The notes: generated by a model from the sequence alone, not told the origin. Numbered from the stretch's first letter, positions 15,675-24,786 are shown. The stretch is 30,270 nucleotides of DNA from Nitrospinota bacterium (GCA_016212295.1 JACRGO010000051.1:1-30270), one strand, 5' to 3'. Program-made: numbers and translations.

Positions 15675-18101
15675 ATGAAAACTTATAAAAACACAAACAA
15701 GGAAAAATTCGCCGCTTTTATGGAAAAAAATCCGGCAAAACAGGCATTCGTTGAAGCCGTGGTGGCGGATATGGACAACGAACGGATTGTGGCTGATCTT
15801 AGAAACGGATTATATGGGACAGCGGAAGGAGTTTATGTTGATGGCAGGTTTAACTCAGGCGAACGTATCAATTTGTATCACTATTTTGAAAAGGGAGAGA
15901 AATATCGTTTCCGCATAGACAAGTATGACGATGAGAACCTGCTTATCTGGCTACGGTTTGGGTTTGAAAATGAAAATTTCTGGGAAGAGATAGAGCGCCT
16001 TTACAAGTTAGGCCATGAAGTCATCGGGAAAGTTAGAGCCACAAGGAAATCCGGGGCGTTTATCGTTACCAGGGAAGGGTTCGATGGATTTATTCCACGC
16101 GAGGAAATATCCATTAAAGCAGCCCATGTTGGTGAAGACTGGGAAAAAGAAGGCTGGTTATTGCCGGGTGACAATGTAAAAGCGGTTGTCACAAAAATGG
16201 ACCGGCAAAAAAAAGAACTTGGGTTTAGCGTAAAAAGGTTTTTGCGCGATGCGGCCTTATCCGGGGGCAAGGTCTATAACGAAGGGAACTATGATCCCCC
16301 TCTGCCGGATTTATTGCCTTCATCCTCGGTTAGAGGGCTTTTCCATGAAAAAATTCCCCCCCATTCCGTAAAACATGAAAGCCAAAAAGAAGGAGAGGAA
16401 CCAAGTATCGGGCTTCCTGAAATTGAAAAAATCAAACAGATTTGCCCCATCCTCATCGTGGACGATGACTTAAACCATAACATGGCCCTTAAATGCAACT
16501 TTAGTTATTATGGAATTAAGGACGTCGATGTTTATTCTTCCCCTGAAAAGGCATTAAAAATATTAGAAGAAAAAAAATATGGGTTGATCATGGTTGATAT
16601 TAACATGACCAATATAAACGGGATAGAGTTTTTGCGGGCTCTTAATAAGATGAATTGCAGCTCCCCGGTCATTATTCTCTCTGGAATCAGAGTGCCCAGG
16701 TTCACCGAGCTAAAGCCCCAGGATTTTACTAATTGTTTCAATCTTCTATCCAAACCGGCAGCCTGGGAAGCCATAATCGAATCCATTGTCAAAGTAGCCA
16801 ACGTGGAGAAGGAAGATGTTTATCTCCTGTTTGCCGGAAAGAGGGAAGACAGGGGCCACCATTTTATCGATGTCATATCCCAGGCCGTTGAGGAGGAAAG
16901 GGGAAAGAGAGAGCTAATTATTTATAAAATTTTGGGAGACGTGGTAAAAGACCTTGACGCGGATATGGCCATGCTTGTTGAGATGCACCCCTTCACCGAG
17001 GAGGTCGGGCGAAACGCTTATCTCCTTGGGATTGACGAGCCTCAATTTGAAAGGGCCAGGAATGAACTGAGGTATTCCATTGTTTCCGATGTGGTATTAA
17101 AAGATGTGGAAATCCGGGAGGGCGATATCCAAAAAATTGAAGGCCAGGAAAAATCCAGGTATGCCGTATTCAAGCGTTTTGGAGGGATACGATCATGCAT
17201 GGGCATGCCGCTTTCAACTGCCACGGGAAACCGGTACGGCCTTTTCTTTTTTCACCGGGAAGCGGGACGCTTCAGCAAGGCGGATATGAGGCATGCGCGC
17301 ATTTGCGCCCATCTTTTTTCCGTGATCATGCACCAGGAAAGGCTGGAAGAGGCCCTGAAGCAATCGAGCCAGTTCGTGGCCCATGGACAAATGATCGACG
17401 GCCTCCTCCACGATATCAACCATAATCTGTCCATAGGGACCTTGTCCAAGCGTCTGCTGGCGGAAACCCTGGGAGAGATCAGGGACAACCCGTGTCTTTT
17501 AACCGGCGGCAATGAGACTTACGATTATTTTATCGGTTCCCTGGAGAGAATCATCAACACCATTGAAAAAACCGGGCAATTGGCAAAAGCCTACCTTAAT
17601 CCGCACCCCAAGGAAGAGCAAGCCACCTTCCTTCCTTCTTTTTTTAAATTTCTTCAATCAAAAATAGGGCCTTCCATAAAGGTATCCGAATCCAGCTTCA
17701 TGAGCCACCCATTCGATGAGCCGGTTTCCAGTCCCATCCCTCCGGTAATCCTTGAGATGCTTTTTCTTAATATAATACTCAACGCCATCCAGCAGTTGGG
17801 GATGGAAAATGTAAAAAGTGGCCAGATTGAACTAAGGGCGCAATTGAGATATCATTCGCCGGGAAAACCTGTCTGTCTGGTGGAAATCGCTGATAATGGC
17901 CCGGGCATCCACAGAAAGGATTATGACCGGATTTTTGAACCCCTCTTTACCACCAAGCCCGACGGCGCCGGGCTTGGTCTTTATATCTGCAAACATTTTT
18001 TCAATCATTACGGCGGTGCAATATATGTTAAAAAAAGTTATATGTTTTCCGGGACAGTGATAGCCATTGAGCTGCCCATTACAACTGGAGGAAATAAATG
18101 A
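15675..18101 (+). CDS. Hybrid S1-REC-GAF sensor histidine kinase
   Basis: An 808-residue soluble protein with an unusual order of domains. Residues about 42-95 look like a weak OB fold. Residues 114-187 form a clear S1 RNA-binding domain (GHEVIGKVRATRKSGAFIV, GFDGFIPREEIS, GDNVKAVVTKMD, LGFSVKRF). A REC domain spans 258-375, with D263-D265, phosphoacceptor D308 in VDINM and K360. A GAF-like region covers about 410-555. The kinase core has H579 in LLHDINHNLS, the N-box NAIQQLG with N703, DNGPG at 740-744 and GAGLGL at 764-769. No membrane segment is visible. The ATG at 15675 lacks a clear ribosome-binding site; an in-frame ATG 15 codons later is possible. Its end overlaps the next kinase gene by ATGA. 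Confidence 0.88.
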   Translation: MKTYKNTNKEKFAAFMEKNPAKQAFVEAVVADMDNERIVADLRNGLYGTAEGVYVDGRFNSGERINLYHYFEKGEKYRFRIDKYDDENLLIWLRFGFENENFWEEIERLYKLGHEVIGKVRATRKSGAFIVTREGFDGFIPREEISIKAAHVGEDWEKEGWLLPGDNVKAVVTKMDRQKKELGFSVKRFLRDAALSGGKVYNEGNYDPPLPDLLPSSSVRGLFHEKIPPHSVKHESQKEGEEPSIGLPEIEKIKQICPILIVDDDLNHNMALKCNFSYYGIKDVDVYSSPEKALKILEEKKYGLIMVDINMTNINGIEFLRALNKMNCSSPVIILSGIRVPRFTELKPQDFTNCFNLLSKPAAWEAIIESIVKVANVEKEDVYLLFAGKREDRGHHFIDVISQAVEEERGKRELIIYKILGDVVKDLDADMAMLVEMHPFTEEVGRNAYLLGIDEPQFERARNELRYSIVSDVVLKDVEIREGDIQKIEGQEKSRYAVFKRFGGIRSCMGMPLSTATGNRYGLFFFHREAGRFSKADMRHARICAHLFSVIMHQERLEEALKQSSQFVAHGQMIDGLLHDINHNLSIGTLSKRLLAETLGEIRDNPCLLTGGNETYDYFIGSLERIINTIEKTGQLAKAYLNPHPKEEQATFLPSFFKFLQSKIGPSIKVSESSFMSHPFDEPVSSPIPPVILEMLFLNIILNAIQQLGMENVKSGQIELRAQLRYHSPGKPVCLVEIADNGPGIHRKDYDRIFEPLFTTKPDGAGLGLYICKHFFNHYGGAIYVKKSYMFSGTVIAIELPITTGGNK

Positions 18102-21100
18102 ACAAGCCTAAAATTCTTTTGCTGGATAACGACAAGGAAGCCTTGGAGGTTTTTGGATTATTTTTCCAAAAAAGAGGGTTTACCATTGATTTCGCGGAGA
18201 CTGGGGAAAAAGCGTTGGCCCTGGCGAAGCAAAACCATTACGACGTTGCGTTAATCGACGAGCATCTCGGCCAGAATAATGAGCGGGGCCACAAGGTTGC
18301 CATGAAGATCCAAAAAATACAGGAAGCGCTTTCCATAATTATCATGACAAAATATGTGGATGCGCTGCAGGAAGAATGTGATTCTCCAGACTGGATTTGC
18401 CTCTCCAAGCCCAAAACGGATGGAGAGTTGGAGCAGATGATTGAAACCATTGAGGCCCTTCCAAAACTCAAGGCATTTAAAGCTGCAGGAATTCATGTCG
18501 ATAAAATTATCGGCGACGCGAAAATTGGGGTGTATATTTCCGATTGCACCCATAAGGTCATTTACAACAATAAATACATGGATGAACTAATGGCCTCGGC
18601 AAGTTCCTGTCTCCCTTGTTTTAAACGCATTAGCGATGCTGGAAAGTCTTTCAAGTCTAATTTTTGTTGGGTTTGTCCGGGCCAGGGTTGTTTCAGGCAT
18701 AACCGCCCCAAGTTGGCCAACAGACTCATGCGGATGAAAATGGAAGACGAAAGGTACGAGGACAAACTAATAAAAAATATTGCCTTCCCGCTTTCCCATG
18801 AGGATAAAGTGGTGGCCATAATGAATCTCCTGGTCCCGATAGACGATCCTTTTCTGACCCAAAAATTTATTGCGGATAATGAAGTCAAGAAAGAATTGGA
18901 CTCCCAATTCCAGTCCTTGCAGGATTTGGGAATTCGCCGTTCGGCGTTATTTCTCAAGGCCAGAGGAGGTAGGTTTCAACTTTTTGAGTACAGAACGGAA
19001 TTTGCGGAACTGGATAAATACCCTAATTCCTATTTATTTACGGACATTCCTGAAACGCCCCGGTTGCTGGAAGGAATTTTCCCTTTTGCCATAAGAAGAG
19101 ATGAAAAGAGAGGGCCTTATAAAGGAAAGTGGATGGAATACCCTGTAATTCACAATGATATGCTCTTGGGAATTCTGATTTTGGATAACTTGGCAGGGTT
19201 TGTCCTTGATAGAAAAAGGGACGAAGAACGGTTTGTTGAAATCTTTGAAAAAGAGAAAGAAGGGGTTTCAAAAATAGTGAGAAGGATTTCCGAAATTCTT
19301 TTTCTCAGCCAGAGATTCAAGGACATTCAACTGGACTCAAAAGCCTATCAGATAAGCCATGCTTTTTCAAAACAGATGGAAGAAACCCTTGACCTTGAAA
19401 AACGGATTCAACTGATTGTGGACAAGTCATGTGAAATATCGGAGGCTGAGACCGGTTTTTTCCGTCTTTTCAAGGGATATTATTACTTCAAAATGGCCTC
19501 CAGGGGATGCTGGGGAGAGGCGGCCCAATCAAGAATTAAGGCTGATGAGGAGTGCGCGGCTGTGAGGGCCAAAAAGGAAAACACCTGGTATGTTGTGGAA
19601 AAAGCAGAAAATTCCAGGTATTTGCAGGCATTGATTCAAACCCAGGAGTCCACGGAGTTAAAGGAAGAGTTGAAAAAAATAAAGGAATATATGGTCGTCA
19701 ATATCGGGGATGAGAGAAGAGGGAATTATGTAGGCGCCATAGTCTTGGGAACATTTGACTGCTTTGATAGGGAAAAAATCGAGGTTCTTAAAAAATTCGT
19801 GGAAATCTGCGCCCCTGCCATATATAGTTCCTGGCTTAATGAGGAGTCGCGAATCTTTGGAGAAAAGTTGACTCTTTTAAATGAGATCGCGAACCTCATG
19901 GAGTCAAAGGAATCCCTTGAAGAAAAGTTATTTCTTTTTTTAAAGGGGTGCACTATATCCGGTTCTCTGGAGTTCAACAGGGCCATCTATTTCCAGTTCA
20001 GTGAGGAAAAGAATTGTTTAACCGGACTGGCGGGCATCGGACCAGAGGATGTGGATAAAATTTATGGCGGCTCTCTGGAAAAAACAACAATCAACACGAT
20101 CAAGGAAGAGTTAGAAAAGTTTTCAAAAGATGACACATTTTACAAAAAACACCCCTTTATGAAAAAAGTTAAAAATCTTGAAATAAATCCAGGGGAATCA
20201 AAAGTCCTGCGCCAGGCTAAAAACAGCGGGGCAATGATTTCAAATAGCGATAATGATGAGACAGAAGATGCTTTCTTCGGCTATCTGCAATCCAAACTTG
20301 GTGACACTATAAGCGATGGGCATTTAAGCCCCTTTGCTTTAATGCCCGTTCATGTAAAAAACAGATTCCACGGTTTGGTGTACGTGGACAATCCCTACTC
20401 CCGTGTTAACGTAACAACCAAAACCAGTTATTTGTTCCAACTCTTTTTCGACCATTTCCGCGCGGAGTTGGAGGTCATAAACGCCCACGAGGAAAAAGTA
20501 AAATCCACGTCCGAATTTGTCGAAGGGGCCTGTCATAGTTTAAATAATAATCTGGCCTCCATTGGGGCTATTTTGGAGACCCTGGATAAAAAGGTGGGGA
20601 GAAACGCCGTGGATACGCTGGATTACCTGAAAGAAAAACTCCCTCTTTTTACAGGACAGTTGAACCAGGCAAGAAGGAATTTAACCGACCTTAAACCTTT
20701 GTCCACGATTATTGTCCTTAAAGAAAGTTATTTCCATCTTTTGGAAACGATACGGAATTGCGCCGAAAGCTTGTTTGTCAACGAAAATCAACAATTCCAG
20801 ATAACAGGGAGCGAGATCTTATATTTCGGGGACGAGCAGCAAATATCCCGCGCTGTTCAGGAAATTTTTATGAACATGACCCACCTTAATATTCCGAAAT
20901 TAGAGGTGCGGATTGATATCGTTGAAAAGGCCACAAGTACCATCGGCATTGCCCTGTCCGATAATGGCCCCGGAGTCCCCTATGATAAAAAAGAAAAAAT
21001 ATTCAAGTGGTTTTTCAAGGACAAATCCATACAAAAGAGCGGTGTGGAGAGCTCAGGTCTCGGACTGCCCATAGCAAGGAAAATTATCGAACTCCATGAA

Positions 21101-21178
21101 GGGCAAATCAAGGAAAATGGAATTCCCGGAGAGGGCGCCAGGTTTGAAATAACTTTGCTAAAAGGAAGGAGCAAATAA
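18098..21178 (+). CDS. REC-PAS-GAF hybrid histidine kinase with cysteine cluster
   Basis: A 1026-residue soluble signalling kinase. REC domain 4-122 has D10, D12, phosphoacceptor D54 in LIDEHLG and K104. A PAS-like segment (about 135-260) contains a cysteine cluster, C171/C174 (CLPC) and C190/C193/C198 (CWVCPGQGC), that could bind metal or respond to redox state. GAF-like modules cover roughly 410-580 and 595-800. The kinase core has H813 in ACHSLNNNLAS, DNGPG at 955-959 and SSGLGLPIA from 985. GGAGG precedes the ATG, and the start codon overlaps the upstream stop (ATGA), indicating coupled translation. It probably exchanges phosphoryl groups with its neighbours: its own REC, the REC of the S1 kinase and the REC-HD-GYP protein after it. 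Domain borders are estimates. Confidence 0.87.
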   Translation: MNKPKILLLDNDKEALEVFGLFFQKRGFTIDFAETGEKALALAKQNHYDVALIDEHLGQNNERGHKVAMKIQKIQEALSIIIMTKYVDALQEECDSPDWICLSKPKTDGELEQMIETIEALPKLKAFKAAGIHVDKIIGDAKIGVYISDCTHKVIYNNKYMDELMASASSCLPCFKRISDAGKSFKSNFCWVCPGQGCFRHNRPKLANRLMRMKMEDERYEDKLIKNIAFPLSHEDKVVAIMNLLVPIDDPFLTQKFIADNEVKKELDSQFQSLQDLGIRRSALFLKARGGRFQLFEYRTEFAELDKYPNSYLFTDIPETPRLLEGIFPFAIRRDEKRGPYKGKWMEYPVIHNDMLLGILILDNLAGFVLDRKRDEERFVEIFEKEKEGVSKIVRRISEILFLSQRFKDIQLDSKAYQISHAFSKQMEETLDLEKRIQLIVDKSCEISEAETGFFRLFKGYYYFKMASRGCWGEAAQSRIKADEECAAVRAKKENTWYVVEKAENSRYLQALIQTQESTELKEELKKIKEYMVVNIGDERRGNYVGAIVLGTFDCFDREKIEVLKKFVEICAPAIYSSWLNEESRIFGEKLTLLNEIANLMESKESLEEKLFLFLKGCTISGSLEFNRAIYFQFSEEKNCLTGLAGIGPEDVDKIYGGSLEKTTINTIKEELEKFSKDDTFYKKHPFMKKVKNLEINPGESKVLRQAKNSGAMISNSDNDETEDAFFGYLQSKLGDTISDGHLSPFALMPVHVKNRFHGLVYVDNPYSRVNVTTKTSYLFQLFFDHFRAELEVINAHEEKVKSTSEFVEGACHSLNNNLASIGAILETLDKKVGRNAVDTLDYLKEKLPLFTGQLNQARRNLTDLKPLSTIIVLKESYFHLLETIRNCAESLFVNENQQFQITGSEILYFGDEQQISRAVQEIFMNMTHLNIPKLEVRIDIVEKATSTIGIALSDNGPGVPYDKKEKIFKWFFKDKSIQKSGVESSGLGLPIARKIIELHEGQIKENGIPGEGARFEITLLKGRSK

Positions 21179-22249
21179 ATGGAATTTCAGAAAAATATTT
21201 TATTGGTTGATGATGAAAAAGAAGTGCTTGAAACGTGGTCTGACCTGCTTAAGGAATCTATTGAGAATTGTCAGGTTTCCAAGGCAATCAACAGGGAAGA
21301 GGCCCTTTCCATGCTTGAAAAAGGGACTCCGTATTCAGTGGCATTGGTTGATCTGCGCATGCCGGATGAAAAGGATGGCTTAGCTGTAATCTCGGACATA
21401 CACGGATTATCTCCATTTACGACTATCTTCGCGTTCTCCGCATATTTAAATCCTTTAAATATCGATGAATCCTTTAAGAACGGAGCATTTGCGGTTATAG
21501 ACAAGGGATGGCAATACCAGGAAAAAATCACGATAAATCTTGTGCAAAGCGGGATTGCCCTCTACAACCTTCATAAAAGCCATTTATATGAACTTTCCGA
21601 AGTTTTAACCAATGTATGCGACACCGATTTTTATTTTATAGAGCACAATGAGCGTGTCAGCGAGTATGCCGTCATGATAGGAGAGAAACTCCTTTCCGGT
21701 TCCGGCGGTAAGTGGAAAGACGTGAATATTGAGGAATTAAGGATCGGTGGGAGGCTTCACGATATAGGCAAGGCGTTTATTCCTAAGGAAATCCTTGGCA
21801 AACCGGGAAAGTTATCCGACGAGGAATATATGTTGGTTAAGACCCATGTCAAAAAAGGCGCAGAATTAATAAAGAAAGAATCCACTACGCTTCAAAACAT
21901 TCGATTGGCAATCGAGGAGCATCACCTTTGGTATGCCCCGTCGGATAGAGGTGTGGGCTATCCTGTGGAGAAAGGGCAGCAAGCCAGGAAAGGTAACGAA
22001 ATATCCCAGATGGGAAGGATATTGGCTGTGGCGGACGCCTTGGACGCCATGACCTCCAATCGTTTTTTTGACAAAGACAGGCCATTGGAAGAAGTTATTG
22101 AAGTTTTATTGGATTTTTCTAAAGACCAGTTTGATCCTGAAATAATAAAAATATTTGGTGAAAAAGAATTTGTTGAAAGAGTGAGAACCTTTAGGGACGC
22201 TGAAGCCAAAAAAAGAGATGAGGCTAAAAAAAGAAAAGAGATGAAATAA
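21179..22249 (+). CDS. Response regulator with variant HD-GYP domain
   Basis: A 356-residue protein starting on the base after the upstream stop codon, with AAGGAG before the ATG. The REC domain (5-125) has D11-D12, phosphoacceptor D58 in LVDLRMPD and K109. The HD-GYP domain (about 140-340) keeps HD at 194-195 (RLHDIGK), K202-G206 region IPKEILGKPG and ADALDAMTS. The signature is altered: instead of HHExxDGxGYP it reads HHLWYAPSDRGVGYP (248-262), with a longer loop and no Glu after the His pair. It may hydrolyse cyclic di-GMP with changed specificity, or act as a binding protein. The C-terminus is a charged lysine-rich helix. It is the likely output of the two kinases encoded just before it. 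Confidence 0.92.
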   Translation: MEFQKNILLVDDEKEVLETWSDLLKESIENCQVSKAINREEALSMLEKGTPYSVALVDLRMPDEKDGLAVISDIHGLSPFTTIFAFSAYLNPLNIDESFKNGAFAVIDKGWQYQEKITINLVQSGIALYNLHKSHLYELSEVLTNVCDTDFYFIEHNERVSEYAVMIGEKLLSGSGGKWKDVNIEELRIGGRLHDIGKAFIPKEILGKPGKLSDEEYMLVKTHVKKGAELIKKESTTLQNIRLAIEEHHLWYAPSDRGVGYPVEKGQQARKGNEISQMGRILAVADALDAMTSNRFFDKDRPLEEVIEVLLDFSKDQFDPEIIKIFGEKEFVERVRTFRDAEAKKRDEAKKRKEMK

Positions 22250-22292
22250 TTCAAATTTTTATTATTTTACCAACACTTTATAGGAGACAGTT

Positions 22293-23582
22293 ATGCCTGG
22301 CCCAGCGGATAAAAAGTATTTTATCGATACCCATTGCCATTTATTCAATATTGACCATATTCCTCTCTATGCATTCCTGGATAGAATCAATTTAAACCTT
22401 GGAAAGTGGGGGGCGCTTTTTTTAAACCTTAATAAAGCACTGGATGAAAACAAGAAGTTTATGGAATTCTTTGAAAGCGAACCGGAAAAAAACATAGAGA
22501 ATCTTGTTTCTGAAATTAATCAAATTGCCGGGGTGGGCGACCTTCAGGACAGGTGCAAAATTCTTACGCCCCTGGCCATGGACTTTGAATTGGCTGACAA
22601 TTGCAGGCATGAGACCCTTTCAAATCAGGTTTCCCGGCTGCTGGGTTCCATAAAAAACTCCAAGGGAATACTCGATCAATATAATTTCAAAGTACTGCCT
22701 TTCCTTGGGTTGGACCTTCGCAGATTTGACGGTATCGACGAGAATGGCATTGAGAATCACCTGAAAAGATTAATATCGGATTATGCGGGAAGCATTAAAG
22801 ACGCTGATGGCAGACATGATCCCGCAAATTTGGAGAGCGGCGATATTATCGGCATAAAGCTATATCCGCCAATCGGGTTTAATCCATACCCTGAAAACGA
22901 GGCAACAAGGAGAAAATACCTTGCGGTTTACAGGACCATCATTCAATTGGACCTGCCGGTTACCGTCCATTGCCAGAAAGTCTCATACAACCTGGTCGAT
23001 AAAAAGAAAAAGGAGCAGTTTACTACCCCAATCAATTGGGAAAGGGTTTTAAAAGAACAGGACCTTAAGGACTTAAGGATAAACCTTGCCCATTTCGGCG
23101 GGGAAGAGGGAATTAAAGCGACCCTCTGGGATGATGAATCCTTATGGGGCGATGATTTTTTTGGCGGCATCAATTTTGACAGAGTCAACCAGAATAACTG
23201 GACATTTGCCATAATCAAATTGTTGAAATCCTATAAGAACACATACTCGGATATCTCCGCCTTTGATTACAAGGACAGAGAGGCTGTTTTTGCGCTCGGA
23301 TGGCTGCTGAGTCTGGATCACGCCGGGGAGTTTAATAGCTTGGGCAGTTTTAAACTTAAAGATAAATTGTTATGGGGCTCGGACCGTCCGATGATACTTC
23401 CACAGTTTTCCAGCTATAAGGAATATTTCGATGGTTTTCTGAAGGCTATCGATATATCACAAATGAACTTCGGAAGCTTTAATACTCCGAAGAAAAAATA
23501 TGGGGAAGCTAAGATTCCAGTTCAGAACGATTTACTGGAGAGTTTCATAAACATAAACCCGATGAAGTTTCTTTTTAAGTAA
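22293..23582 (+). CDS. Amidohydrolase-superfamily metal-dependent hydrolase
   Basis: A 429-residue TIM-barrel protein of the amidohydrolase (COG2159-like) superfamily. Metal ligands are visible in order: HxH in DTHCHLF (H14, H16), GIKLYPPIGFNPYP near 188-202, H226 in VTVHCQ, H267 in NLAHFGG and D364 in LLWGSDRP. These fit a zinc-dependent hydrolase or decarboxylase. The substrate cannot be told. AGGAGA lies seven bases before the ATG. It follows the REC-HD-GYP gene by 43 bp on the same strand and is probably in the same operon, the only non-signalling enzyme there. It could be the physiological target or a source of the sensed metabolite, but that is inference. Confidence 0.85.
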   Translation: MPGPADKKYFIDTHCHLFNIDHIPLYAFLDRINLNLGKWGALFLNLNKALDENKKFMEFFESEPEKNIENLVSEINQIAGVGDLQDRCKILTPLAMDFELADNCRHETLSNQVSRLLGSIKNSKGILDQYNFKVLPFLGLDLRRFDGIDENGIENHLKRLISDYAGSIKDADGRHDPANLESGDIIGIKLYPPIGFNPYPENEATRRKYLAVYRTIIQLDLPVTVHCQKVSYNLVDKKKKEQFTTPINWERVLKEQDLKDLRINLAHFGGEEGIKATLWDDESLWGDDFFGGINFDRVNQNNWTFAIIKLLKSYKNTYSDISAFDYKDREAVFALGWLLSLDHAGEFNSLGSFKLKDKLLWGSDRPMILPQFSSYKEYFDGFLKAIDISQMNFGSFNTPKKKYGEAKIPVQNDLLESFININPMKFLFK

Positions 23583-23701
23583 TGAACTCCGTTAAGTTAA
23601 AAAACAACGGTTCAAAGTCCGGGAAATCCCTGCGGATGACGTCCCTGATGGGCCTTAGCCCACTCCATTTCCGGATGGGAAGGCGCTCCAGCGGAATTTT
23701 G

Positions 23702-24037
23702 TTATAAGGCAACTTCAATCAGGGCGTTTTCCCGGCTTCGCGGCTTTTGCCGCACGGTCAGCGTGACGTCACGGCCTAGCTTGTTAAGCCAATTCAAAAG
23801 GCGATCGAATGTGTAGCTCTCCAGGCATTGTCCACTCTTTAGCCGTGATATATGAGATTGGTCCGTTCCCAGAAGGCTTGCCGCGGCCTTCGGGCTCAAT
23901 TTGCATTGGTCTATAATTTTTAAAATTTCAACCGCAAGCCTGCTTTTAGCTAAAAGCTCTTCAGCGTCTTCAAGCCCAAGGTCGGCAAATACGTTGCCGC
24001 AGCTCTCTGTCACTTCAATTGTTTCAGTTCTTTTCAC
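23702..24037 (-). CDS. HigA-like XRE antitoxin
   Basis: A 111-residue DNA-binding protein with ESCGNVFADLGL near the start. Its helix-turn-helix is CKLSPKAAASLLGTDQSHISRL (split as CKLSPKAAASLLG and TDQSHISRL), then SYTFDRLLNWLNKLGRDV. This is the layout of HigA/HTH_37 antitoxins paired with Gp49-like toxins. The GTG at 24037 has AAGGAG seven bases upstream and overlaps the toxin stop by 14 bp. A TTG at 24073 in the same frame lacks such a site. Toxin-first order is typical of higBA, and autorepression by the complex is expected. It lies convergent with the amidohydrolase gene. Confidence 0.85.
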   Translation of the reverse strand: MKRTETIEVTESCGNVFADLGLEDAEELLAKSRLAVEILKIIDQCKLSPKAAASLLGTDQSHISRLKSGQCLESYTFDRLLNWLNKLGRDVTLTVRQKPRSRENALIEVAL

Positions 24038-24392
24038 TGCATTTCTCCTTACTTTGTTCCTTCGCCCTTCCAAGGCGTTGCCTTATTAAATCCATGTCCT
24101 CCCTGGAGGTTTTAATACCTTTTTTTGATTTCTTTTTGAAACAATGAAGAACATAAACCACGCCGCCAAGGTCGGCTGCATATACTGCCCGGTAGGCATC
24201 CTTGTCATATCGCTCGACTAACTCCATCACTCCAGGCAAGCCTTTAAGGGCCTTAGCTTCCTTCGGCGTCTCTCCTGTTTGAACAAGGTATAACTCATGG
24301 CCAATGCGTCTCCGCGCCACTTTTGGAAAGTTTAACACGTCCTTTTTCGCGCTACCGATAAATTCCAGATGCTTTATCTCAATATCAATCAC
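24024..24392 (-). CDS. HigB/Gp49-like RelE-family toxin
   Basis: About 122 residues matching phage-derived Gp49-like/HigB toxins, which are ribosome-associated mRNA nucleases. Typical text is present: KHLEFIGSAKKDVLNFP, RIGHELYLVQTGE, AKALKGLPGVMELVERYD, YRAVYAADLGGVVYVLHCF, KKSKKGIKTSREDMDLI. The frame stays open to an ATG at 24539, but that ATG and the next codons lie inside the hairpin terminator E2 and are not plausible coding sequence. The GTG at 24392, with GGAG 12 bases upstream, gives the usual family length, though a start a little upstream cannot be excluded. It overlaps the antitoxin gene by 14 bp. Confidence 0.78.
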   Translation of the reverse strand: MIDIEIKHLEFIGSAKKDVLNFPKVARRRIGHELYLVQTGETPKEAKALKGLPGVMELVERYDKDAYRAVYAADLGGVVYVLHCFKKKSKKGIKTSREDMDLIRQRLGRAKEQSKEKCSEKN

Positions 24393-24496
24393 AAGTAAAT
24401 TATGCTCCAGCCGTTTTAAAACTTCAAGTGGGATGGGCGCAATTTTTCCACCAACGAAATCAAAAAATTGAAATAGCTCGCCTCCCTTTAGTTTTG

Positions 24497-24570
24497 GCCA
24501 AAAAAAAAGCCGACAAATAGAGAACCACTCTCTATCCATCGGCTTTTGGCTTTTAAATGCCTTTTGCCTT
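24497..24570 (-). terminator. Two-hairpin terminator after the second amt operon (element E2)
   Basis: Reading the minus strand, a GGC/GCC mini-hairpin is followed by an AAAAGCCGA...TCGGCTTTT stem with inner arms ATAGAGA/TCTCTAT and U9. It is nearly identical to E1 in the glnK leader; two of the three differences fall in the hairpin loop (AUCUC versus ACCAC) and one in the flank. It lies 217 bp beyond the second zinc-ribbon gene and just before the toxin gene. Confidence 0.8.
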
Positions 24571-24648
24571 TTTAAATTTCTTACACGTTCATTCTAATAA
24601 TTTGCCTCGCATAATCCATTTAGGTTTGTGAATCAAAATTCAAAAATG

Positions 24649-24755
24649 AACCGCGGAGACACAGAGACGCGGAGATTTTTGTAAAATGCTTACAGTTGTT
24701 GGGGCACGATGCATCGTGCCCTTACCTTCTCTGCGTCTTTGCGATCTCCGCTGTG
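24649..24755. repeat. Fold-back repeat with central 20-bp palindrome
   Basis: The left arm CGCGGAGACACAGAGACGC pairs imperfectly with GCGTCTTTGCGATCTCCGC on the right. The centre is a perfect palindrome at 24702-24721 (GGGCACGATG and its complement). Related CTGCGTCTCTGTG words occur near 11365-11392. No gene is seen in 24393-24786 apart from this repeat and terminator E2. Confidence 0.65.
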
Positions 24756-24786
24756 AAAAAATTTTAAATATTTTTTGAGAATTTTT

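Noticed and set aside
24393-24539. N-terminal extension of the HigB-like toxin starting at an ATG at 24539
   Set aside because: The ATG and the first codons fall within the stem and U-run of terminator E2, which is repeated almost exactly in the noncoding glnK leader.
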